Shown piece after piece: positions 36,662 to 43,346 of a DNA stretch of 64,000 nucleotides. Below the pieces are notes generated by a model that was not told where the DNA came from, searched no databases, and saw only the letters and a program-made list of their open reading frames with translations. Source of the stretch: Clostridia bacterium (GTDB lineage: Bacteria; Bacillota; Clostridia; Christensenellales; Borkfalkiaceae); NCBI GenBank assembly GCA_017399185.1, contig JAFQEA010000002.1, positions 1-64,000 of the forward strand. Direction: 5' to 3'. The stretch's first letter is position 1. Each line of letters opens with the position of its first letter. The translations under genes were made by a program, and so were the position numbers.

Positions 36662-37753
36662 TTATTTGAGTTTAACTAATTTTTTGGTGTAAGTCATAAA
36701 TGACTTAACCTTGCCGTTTTCAAGGGTTACGGTGTCTTCAATCCTGATACCGAACTTGTCGTCAAAGTAAACGCCCGGCTCAATTGAAAATACCATTGAG
36801 TTTTTAAGCTCACCCTGCCCGCGTGGTGAAAGGGCTGGGGATTCGTGTATATATACGCCTATGCCGTGACCTAAAGAGTGAGTAAAGTGGTCTTGAATGC
36901 CAGCGTCTTCCAAAACCTTTCTTGCGTAAGAATCGGCAACCGCACAGTCCGTACCGTCGGTTATGTTTTTAGCAGCTTCTTCATGCGCCTTTAAAACTGC
37001 GTTATAGCATCTTGTGAACTCTTTATCGGGCTTGCCGTAGAAAAACGTTCTTGTCATGTCCGAGCAATAGCCTTCGTAAACGCAACCAAAGTCGATTAGT
37101 ACCGGCATATTCTTTTTAAGAATAGTTTCGCCTGTTACGTGGTGTGGGATAGCCGCGTTTGCACCGAACGCAACTATGGTTTCAAAGGACGGGCCTGACG
37201 CGCCAAGCATTTTCATTTTGTATTCAAGTGATGCGGCAAGCTCACGCTCTCTGACGCCTTCCTTGATTTCAGGTAAAAGCTGCTTAAGTGCCGTTTGGGC
37301 AATCTTGCAGGCCTTTTTAATCTTCCTTAAATCGGCTGGGCTTTTAACGCGCATTGCGTCTGCAATTTCTTTTGAAATATCCTTTAGCTTGTAGCCCGCT
37401 TCTTCAAAAATCTTGTATTCGTGCAGCGACGTTTTGGTAAAGTCAATACCAAGCGTGTCGCAACCCGTTTTATACATGATATCCTTAAGTGCCGAGTAGC
37501 CGCTGCCAAGGATTACGTTTACACCCTTTTTAGAGAGTAATTTGTTTGCAGCATGAAAATAACGGCTGTCAATCACGAAGTAGGAAAAGCCCCTGCCAAG
37601 CAGAAGGTATCCGTCCGTGCTTTGATAGCCGGTATAGTATAAGCGTTGCTTTTCGTCTGTAATTAAATAAAGTTCTTTTTCGTTAATCATTGCCTTAAAT
37701 TTTTGGGCTTTGCGCTGTGATTTTAGCGCCCGTAAAGCTTCGCGCCCAAGCAT
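36662..37753 (-). CDS. pepP: Xaa-Pro aminopeptidase (M24B)
   Basis: Metallopeptidase removing N-terminal residues before proline. Metal ligands are in DFGCVYEGYCSDMTR, HSLGHGIGVYIHESP, FSIEPGVYFD and RIEDTV. The start is uncertain: a TTG at 37783 lies upstream of the mapped -10 box and is unlikely; the ATG at 37753 would give a leader of about 14 nt without a clear ribosome binding site; the next ATG, about 21 codons further in, is also possible. The length is about 363 residues. Confidence 0.92.
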   Translation of the reverse strand: MLGREALRALKSQRKAQKFKAMINEKELYLITDEKQRLYYTGYQSTDGYLLLGRGFSYFVIDSRYFHAANKLLSKKGVNVILGSGYSALKDIMYKTGCDTLGIDFTKTSLHEYKIFEEAGYKLKDISKEIADAMRVKSPADLRKIKKACKIAQTALKQLLPEIKEGVRERELAASLEYKMKMLGASGPSFETIVAFGANAAIPHHVTGETILKKNMPVLIDFGCVYEGYCSDMTRTFFYGKPDKEFTRCYNAVLKAHEEAAKNITDGTDCAVADSYARKVLEDAGIQDHFTHSLGHGIGVYIHESPALSPRGQGELKNSMVFSIEPGVYFDDKFGIRIEDTVTLENGKVKSFMTYTKKLVKLK

Positions 37754-37773
37754 AATATATTTTTTATATAAAT

Positions 37774-37802
37774 ATATTACCAAACTATTTAACTAAAGTC
37801 AA
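37774..37802 (-). promoter_or_regulatory. pepP-efp promoter
   Basis: TTGACT (37802-37797), 17-bp spacer, TAATAT (37779-37774) on the minus strand. Confidence 0.75.
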
Positions 37803-37981
37803 TATATAAGTTGAAGGTTTTGCCTGTTTTTTGGATATTTTTGTCGTTTACACCCCTTTTGGGGCGGCTAAAAGCCTTTTATCACACTTTTTTTGCCGCC
37901 GCGTGCTAATCTTGACCTGCTTTTAAGTAAAACGCAGTAAAAATTTGCCAATCAATAAATTTAATTTTAATTAAAAATTAT

Positions 37982-38040
37982 CGAACAAATGTTTGACACG
38001 CCTATCCTTATGGTGTAAAATATTATCGAACAAATGTTTT
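37982..38040 (+). promoter_or_regulatory. SOS-controlled promoter with two LexA boxes
   Basis: TTGACA (37993-37998), 17-bp spacer, TAAAAT (38016-38021). A Gram-positive LexA box CGAACAAATGTTTG (37982-37995) overlaps the -35, and a second, CGAACAAATGTTTT (38027-38040), covers the likely start point. Both match the consensus CGAAC-N4-GTTYG/T. The layout is that of a tightly repressed DNA-damage promoter. Confidence 0.88.
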
Positions 38041-38148
38041 GTGTGCGACTTTTGGGCGGCGGCTCTTGGGTGGGTTTGGGGCACGCTTTAGCTATCTTAA
38101 GCCGTCTTGACACGCGGTGCTTGTTTAATTTTAAAAGGGGGCAAAAAT

Positions 38149-39399
38149 ATGCTTGACGCAAAAAGACTTACCATACTTACCGAAAGCGCCAAATATGACG
38201 TTTCTTGTTCGTCGTCGGGCTCGTCGCGCTCAAGCCGCGGCGGTATTGGCAACACTTACGCGGCAGGTATTTGCCACTCCTTCACGCAGGACGGCAGGTG
38301 TATATCCCTTCTTAAAATTTTGCTTTCAAACCAATGCGTTTACGACTGTCTTTACTGTGTAAACCGCCGCTCTAACGACGTGCCGCGCGCCACCGCCACC
38401 CCTGACGAGATTTGTCAGCTGGTTATGGAATTTTATAAGCGCAACTATATTGAAGGCTTGTTTTTGTCTTCCGCGGTTTTTAAAAACGCCGATTACACAA
38501 TGGAGCTTTTGCTTGAAACGGTCGTAAGACTGCGTAAGCTTTACGGGTTCAGGGGGTATATTCACCTTAAAGGCATACCCGGGGCGGACAGCCTTTTGTT
38601 AAACCGCGCCGCGCATTATGCCGACAGAATGAGCTTTAATATCGAGCTGCCTTCCGAAAAGAGCTTAAAGCTGCTTGCCCCCCAAAAAAGCAAAAAAGCC
38701 ATTTTAGCGCCAATGGGGGCTATGGCGGAAGAATATAAAATCGCCCGTCAGGAAAAGAACAAGGCAGTTTTGCCTGCCGGACAGACCACGCAAATGATTG
38801 TTGGGGCTTCAAGCGAAACGGACGGGCAAATTATACGCTTAAGTCAGGCGCTTTACGATAGGTACAGCCTGAAACGGGTGTACTATTCTTCATATGTCCC
38901 TGCGAACAATCAAACGTCACTGCTTCCGACCACGCCAGTCGGGCTTTTGCGTGAGCACAGGCTTTATCAGGCAGATTGGCTGCTGCGCTTTTACGGGTTT
39001 TCCGCTGAAGAAATTATCGGTAGTGAGCAAAATCTTGACCCCGCCCTTGACCCAAAGTGCGCGTGGGCTTTAAGGAATATGGGGCTTTTCCCCGTGGAAG
39101 TAAACACCGCCCCGCCCGAAGTTTTATTGCGCGTACCGGGCATAGGCTTTAAGAGCGCAAGCAAAATCTGCCACGCACGGCGCTTTTCCAAGCTTGACTT
39201 TGACGACCTTAAAAAAATGCGCGTTGTTTTAAAGCGGGCAATGCACTTTATCACCTGCGGCGGTAAGTTTTACGGACAGGAAAGCCTGCCCGCTGTAAGA
39301 ACGCTTTTAACCCTTAACGAAATGCCAAACACTATGGAGCAGCTTTCAATGTTTTCATCCCCCGATATCAACTTAAGCGTTTTGGGGGGCGAGCTATGA
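38149..39399 (+). CDS. Radical SAM putative DNA modification/repair protein
   Basis: About 416 residues from the ATG at 38149, which has AGGGGGC upstream; an earlier in-frame start lacks a ribosome binding site. The cluster motif is CVYDCLYCVNRRSND (CxxxCxxC). A helix-hairpin-helix near the end (VLLRVPGIGFKSASKICHARR) suggests DNA binding. Length, motifs and partner match the radical SAM family linked to a uracil-DNA-glycosylase-like protein (TIGR03916 type). It overlaps the next gene by 4 bp (ATGA). LexA boxes upstream support a role in DNA damage repair; the reaction is not known. Confidence 0.88.
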   Translation: MLDAKRLTILTESAKYDVSCSSSGSSRSSRGGIGNTYAAGICHSFTQDGRCISLLKILLSNQCVYDCLYCVNRRSNDVPRATATPDEICQLVMEFYKRNYIEGLFLSSAVFKNADYTMELLLETVVRLRKLYGFRGYIHLKGIPGADSLLLNRAAHYADRMSFNIELPSEKSLKLLAPQKSKKAILAPMGAMAEEYKIARQEKNKAVLPAGQTTQMIVGASSETDGQIIRLSQALYDRYSLKRVYYSSYVPANNQTSLLPTTPVGLLREHRLYQADWLLRFYGFSAEEIIGSEQNLDPALDPKCAWALRNMGLFPVEVNTAPPEVLLRVPGIGFKSASKICHARRFSKLDFDDLKKMRVVLKRAMHFITCGGKFYGQESLPAVRTLLTLNEMPNTMEQLSMFSSPDINLSVLGGEL

Positions 39400-40157
39400 T
39401 TGTTTATAAAACCCCACCCACAAAGCAAGGTATTTTGTGCGCGCTTTTTGAAAGCTTTACCCAAAAGGAAGTACCAAACGTAGTTACGTCAAGCGACTTT
39501 CAGCCCACCTTTGATTGTGTCGTAAAGGATATAAAAATTGACCAAAAAATTGCCGATAGGGTTGAAAAAGGCTTAATAAAAAGTGGGGGTATAAGCCTGT
39601 TATCGACACTTTTTTACGCTTTAAGGAGTAACGACGGGTTAAAGGAAACCACTATATTTTCAGTTGCGCACAAGTGCCTTGTCGCGCGCAAAAATCTTGT
39701 GACAAACTATAAAGACCCGGATATGATTAATCTTTACGAAATCAATAGCCGCATCGCAAACGAAGCCCACCGCTTAAAGGGCTTTTTGCGGTTTGAAAAG
39801 ACTGCGCCTGGCGTATGGTACGCGCGCATTTCACCCGATAACGATATTATCGACCTTATTGCGCCCCACTTTAAAAGTAGATTTCCTAACGAGCGTTTTT
39901 TGATACACGATTTAAAGCGTAATCTCGTTTGCATGTGTGACGGGCGCAGTCTTAAAACCATAAAGACTGACCAAGCCTTGCTTGTATGTCTTCATCAGGA
40001 CGAGCACAACTTCCAGTCCCTTTGGCAAACCTATTTTGACCACGTAACTATAAAAGAGCGTTTTAACCCCAAACTGCAGGATACGTCCCTGCCAAAACGC
40101 TACCGCAAAAACATGGTGGAGTTTGCCCCACGGCAAGATACTTTGGAATTTAACTAA
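39396..40157 (+). CDS. Glycosylase-like DNA metabolism protein paired with radical SAM
   Basis: 253 residues, matching the family that always follows the radical SAM gene (TIGR03915 type, related in its C-terminal half to uracil-DNA glycosylases: PHFKSRFPNERFLIHDLKR and LCLHQDE-like segments). The ATGA overlap with the upstream gene implies translational coupling and a shared complex or pathway. Codons for LIKSGGISLLSTLFYA come from an in-frame copy of the palindromic element, just before a segment the family usually keeps variable. Function is inferred from pairing only. Confidence 0.85.
   Translation: MIVYKTPPTKQGILCALFESFTQKEVPNVVTSSDFQPTFDCVVKDIKIDQKIADRVEKGLIKSGGISLLSTLFYALRSNDGLKETTIFSVAHKCLVARKNLVTNYKDPDMINLYEINSRIANEAHRLKGFLRFEKTAPGVWYARISPDNDIIDLIAPHFKSRFPNERFLIHDLKRNLVCMCDGRSLKTIKTDQALLVCLHQDEHNFQSLWQTYFDHVTIKERFNPKLQDTSLPKRYRKNMVEFAPRQDTLEFN
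39577..39618. repeat. Palindromic element, complete in-frame copy inside the repair gene
   Basis: AAAAAGTGGGGGTATAAGCC followed by TGTTATCGACACTTTTTTA. Both arms are present and the frame is open throughout. Confidence 0.82.
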
Positions 40158-40172
40158 ATATCAACCAAAATG

Positions 40173-40203
40173 AAAAACAGCCGCATTTTGCGGCTGTTTT
40201 TTT
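40173..40203 (+). terminator. Terminator of the repair pair
   Basis: AAAAACAGCCGCA pairs with TGCGGCTGTTTTTTT. A second, near-identical hairpin follows. Confidence 0.88.
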
Positions 40204-40224
40204 GTCAAAATTTGTCGATAAACC

Positions 40225-40249
40225 AGCCGCATTTTGCGGCTTTTTTATT
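40225..40249 (+). terminator. Second tandem terminator
   Basis: AGCCGCATTTTGCGGCTTTTTTATT, a duplicate of the hairpin at 40173-40203. It could also stop thrS transcripts from the other strand. Confidence 0.75.
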
Positions 40250-40258
40250 GTCAAAATT

Positions 40259-40292
40259 TGCCGATAACGGGCTTATAGCCCACTTTTTTAGT
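40259..40292. repeat. Palindromic element at the thrS stop codon
   Basis: Reverse complement AAAAAAGTGGGCTATAAGCCCGTTATCGGC. Its left edge overlaps the thrS stop codon. Confidence 0.8.
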
Positions 40293-42234
40293 TTTTGTGT
40301 ACGATTTTTTCTCTGTCTTCTTTAACGACCTTTGCAACAAAGTCTTCGACGTTCATTGCGCCTAAATCGCCTTCAAAACGGCTTCTTACGGATACTGTGT
40401 TGCCGCTTTCAACTTCCTTATCGCCAATGATAAGCATGTATGGTAATTTTTCAAGCTGTGCGTCACGGATTTTTCTGCCAATCTTTTCAGAACGTGTGTC
40501 GATTTCAACGCGTAAGCCGTTTTGTCTGAACTTGTCAGCTAAAGCGTTAGAATAGTCAAGCGCCCTGTCCGTTACAGGTAAAAGCTTGATTTGAACAGGT
40601 GCAAGCCAGGTCGGGAATGCGCCTGCGTACTTTTCGATAAGCATAGCAAATACTCTTTCGTAGCAGCCGATTGAGCTTCTGTGGATAACGAAAGGTGTTT
40701 GCTTGTTGCCCTCCTGGTCGATATAGCTCATTTCAAAGCTGGTGCCTGCGGCAAAGTCTAACTGGATTGTGATAAGCGTGTCTTCCTTGCCGTAAACGTT
40801 TCTTGCCTGAATATCAAGCTTTGGTCCGTAAAAGGCTGCTTCGTCATCGGCTTCAACGTAGTCAAGACCAAGGTGGTCAAGTATTTGCTTCATGAGTGCT
40901 TGTGTGTTTTCCCAAGCTTCGTCGTTGTCGATATATTTATCCTTATTTAAGCCGCGCTTGGAAAATCTGTAAGAGATATCGTCTTCCATACCCAAGCACT
41001 TCAAAAAGTACAAGCTTAAGTCAAGGCATTTTTTGAATTCGCCTTCAACCTGGTCGGGCGCACAAATGATATGGCCGTCAGATAAGGTAAACTGTCTTAC
41101 GCGGATAAGCCCGTGCATTTCGCCTGAAGCTTCGTTTCTGCAAAGTGTTGCGGTTTCGCTAAATCTGACCGGTAAATCGCGATAGCTCTTTAACCCGTTT
41201 TTGTAAATCTGGTATTGGAACGGGCAGGTCATCGGACGGAGCGCTAAAACTTCGCCTTTTTCTTCGTTGCCGTCACCTATTACGAACATTTTGTCACGAT
41301 AGTGATCCCAGTGACCGGAAATTTTATAAAGGTCACTCTTTGCCATAACGGGCGTACGCGTTGGCATAAAGCCACGGCGTTCTTCTTCGTCTTCAACGAA
41401 ACGAATCATGGTTTGCATAACCTTTGCGCCCTTTGGCATAATAAGCGGCAAGCCCTGACCGATAACGTCACTCGTCATAAAATAGCCTAAATCACGGCCA
41501 ATTTTATTGTGGTCACGTTGCTTTGCTTCTTCCATTTTTTGGATATATTCGTCAAGCTCACTCTTTTTCTCAAAAGCCGTTGCGTAAATACGGGTAAGCA
41601 TTTTATTCTTTTCGTTACCGCGCCAGTAAGCGCCCGTTACAGATAAAAGCTTAAAGGCTTTGATTCTGCCCGTGCTAAATAAGTGCGGACCGCGGCAAAG
41701 GTCTGTGAAAGCGCCTTGCTTATAAAAAGAAATAGTTTCATCATCGTTTAGCTCTTGGATAAGCTCAACCTTATAATTTTCGCCAAAGCCCTTCATAAGC
41801 TTGATTGCTTCTTTTTTAGGAAGTTCAAACCTTGAAATTGGCAGGTTGGACTTAATGATATTTTTCATTTCGTCTTCGATTTTCTTTAAGTCGTCCATAG
41901 TAATTGGCGTCTTAAAGTCAAAGTCGTAATAAAAGCCGTTTTCAATGGTCGGGCCGATTGCAAGCAGCGCCGTTGGGTAAATCGTTTTAACCGCTTGGGC
42001 TAAAATATGTGAACACGTATGACGATAAACGTCCAAGCCTTCCTTATCCTTTAAGGTGTAAAAGGTAATTGCTGCGTCTTTATCAATAACAGCAGTCATA
42101 TCGGTCATAACACCGTCAACAGCGCAAACGACTGCTTCACGTGCCAAGCCTTCAGAAATAGACTTTGCGATTTCGTAGCAGCTTAAAGCCCCTTCAAAAT
42201 CCATTACGTTTCCGTTTTTCAATGTGATTTTCAT
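40288..42234 (-). CDS. thrS: Threonyl-tRNA synthetase
   Basis: 648 residues from the ATG at 42234 (AGGAG 8 bases upstream). TGS domain, second additional domain (HTCSHILAQAVKTIYP), class II catalytic core with zinc ligands in LRPMTCPFQ and VIHRSSIGCYERV, motif 2 FSETATLCRNEASGEMHGLIR, and the anticodon domain (VEIDTRSEKIGRKIRDAQ). Controlled by the T-box leader upstream. Confidence 0.97.
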   Translation of the reverse strand: MKITLKNGNVMDFEGALSCYEIAKSISEGLAREAVVCAVDGVMTDMTAVIDKDAAITFYTLKDKEGLDVYRHTCSHILAQAVKTIYPTALLAIGPTIENGFYYDFDFKTPITMDDLKKIEDEMKNIIKSNLPISRFELPKKEAIKLMKGFGENYKVELIQELNDDETISFYKQGAFTDLCRGPHLFSTGRIKAFKLLSVTGAYWRGNEKNKMLTRIYATAFEKKSELDEYIQKMEEAKQRDHNKIGRDLGYFMTSDVIGQGLPLIMPKGAKVMQTMIRFVEDEEERRGFMPTRTPVMAKSDLYKISGHWDHYRDKMFVIGDGNEEKGEVLALRPMTCPFQYQIYKNGLKSYRDLPVRFSETATLCRNEASGEMHGLIRVRQFTLSDGHIICAPDQVEGEFKKCLDLSLYFLKCLGMEDDISYRFSKRGLNKDKYIDNDEAWENTQALMKQILDHLGLDYVEADDEAAFYGPKLDIQARNVYGKEDTLITIQLDFAAGTSFEMSYIDQEGNKQTPFVIHRSSIGCYERVFAMLIEKYAGAFPTWLAPVQIKLLPVTDRALDYSNALADKFRQNGLRVEIDTRSEKIGRKIRDAQLEKLPYMLIIGDKEVESGNTVSVRSRFEGDLGAMNVEDFVAKVVKEDREKIVHKN

Positions 42235-42300
42235 AATATTTCTCCTAAAAGTTGAGTTCAAAATTGTTAAAAGCTATCCCGCGGCAGGTAGGTAAGTAAT

Positions 42301-42525
42301 AAAAAAACCTTATGCAAACTTAACGTTGCATAAGGACGATTTTGGTCGTGGTTCCACCTTACTTCACAGCGCGTGCGCTGCCTTATTTTGCGGTAATAGC
42401 TACCGTAAGCTTCCAATGGGGTGGTTTCATACGTCGGTACTTCTTACGTTGCTCACAGCCAAGGCAACACTCTCTCTTAAGCCCTTCCGGGACTACTTGT
42501 CCCCAATACGGAATTTGGTTGTAAT
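42301..42525 (-). ncRNA. T-box leader of thrS
   Basis: On the minus strand the T-box AAGGTGGAACCACG is at 42360-42347, followed by the terminator CCTTATGCAACGTTAAGTTTGCATAAGG with a T run (42335-42301). The stem I specifier reads ACC (Thr) at 42438-42436 inside AAGTACCGACG. Uncharged tRNA-Thr should relieve termination. Confidence 0.92.
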
Positions 42526-42529
42526 AATA

Positions 42530-42557
42530 ATTATAATGAATACTTTTTGTTTGTCAA
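42530..42557 (-). promoter_or_regulatory. thrS promoter
   Basis: TTGACA (42557-42552), 16-bp spacer, TATAAT (42535-42530), starting right at the end of the upstream gene. Confidence 0.82.
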
Positions 42558-43297
42558 CTTTTTTGGGGCGTCGTTACGCCTTTTTTGAAAAAAATTTTGT
42601 CCCCGAAAAATCGGGCAAGATACATTTCTTCAACGCCGCTTAAAGTGCCGTCAAGCATAATCTGACTACTCTCGGACAAAATAACTTCCCTAACAAGGCT
42701 TGCTTCGTCTAAATACCCCATAAGCTCACCGCGGCAAAGCTGGGCCTTATTCATATCGTACACCCTGCCACCGCTTATCGTTACGCACTTTTTTGGCTTT
42801 TCATTGATTATATAGGTTATAAACTCACAAAGCTTATCGTGGCTAAAATAAGTGGGGATATAACTTACAACTTCTGTCCATTTATCCTTTAAAGGGGTTA
42901 GTTTAAAGTTAAAAAGTCCGTCTATAGGTAGATTATCGACACTTTTTTGGTTTGCGATTACAAAACGCTTGTCTTCCTTTAAGTCGGCAGATATAAGCGC
43001 GGCAAGCAATAGCTCGTACTCAAAATCGCAAATTCCAAGCGTGCGCAAATGCTTTTTAAAATAATTGTATTTATAGTTAATTGCAATAACGTCGCTCACC
43101 TTATCCAAAAAGATAGCGGCTATTATCTGACTGCATCCGTCAGCTACGTTACCGCAAAAATACGACCTTTGGTTCTTAACAGTCAGCACCGTATCGCCAC
43201 CAAGCGCTTTTACGGCTTGGTGGCAGGTTTTATAGATATAGTTTATATTGCTGAAGTTTTCAGCTGTGTCGGTAATGCAAAAATTCATTTCCTTCAT
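42554..43297 (-). CDS. YtxC-like putative sporulation protein
   Basis: 247 residues. The pattern GLFNFKLTPLKDKW, then a predicted helical segment ending FITYII, then beta-rich KKCVTISGGRVYDM and a closing ARFFGDKIFF resembles the YtxC family, and it sits directly upstream of thrS as ytxC does in Bacillus and many Clostridia. Sequence similarity is weak, so synteny carries much of the weight. Codons for QKSVDNLPIDGLF are an in-frame palindromic element. Confidence 0.55.
   Translation of the reverse strand: MKEMNFCITDTAENFSNINYIYKTCHQAVKALGGDTVLTVKNQRSYFCGNVADGCSQIIAAIFLDKVSDVIAINYKYNYFKKHLRTLGICDFEYELLLAALISADLKEDKRFVIANQKSVDNLPIDGLFNFKLTPLKDKWTEVVSYIPTYFSHDKLCEFITYIINEKPKKCVTISGGRVYDMNKAQLCRGELMGYLDEASLVREVILSESSQIMLDGTLSGVEEMYLARFFGDKIFFKKGVTTPQKS
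42908..42950. repeat. Palindromic element, complete in-frame copy inside the ytxC-like gene
   Basis: TAAAAAGTCCGTCTATAGGT then AGATTATCGACACTTTTTTGG. Both outer arms (AAAAAGT and ACTTTTTT) are intact within an open frame. Confidence 0.82.
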
Positions 43298-43346
43298 AGT
43301 TTGTGTAAACCCCTTAAATTAATAAATGGAAAATTTACTTAAATTT

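Larger units (their letters stand above)
37754..38148. other. Divergent promoter region with SOS boxes
   Basis: 395 bp. It holds the pepP promoter (minus strand), a possible degenerate palindromic element at about 37862-37895 (GGCTAAAAGCC, CACTTTTTTT) and the LexA-controlled promoter of the radical SAM gene. I see no gene in it. Confidence 0.6.

Noticed and set aside
37754-37783. TTG start for pepP at 37783
   Set aside because: It lies upstream of the TAATAT -10 box at 37779-37774, so it would not be in the mRNA.
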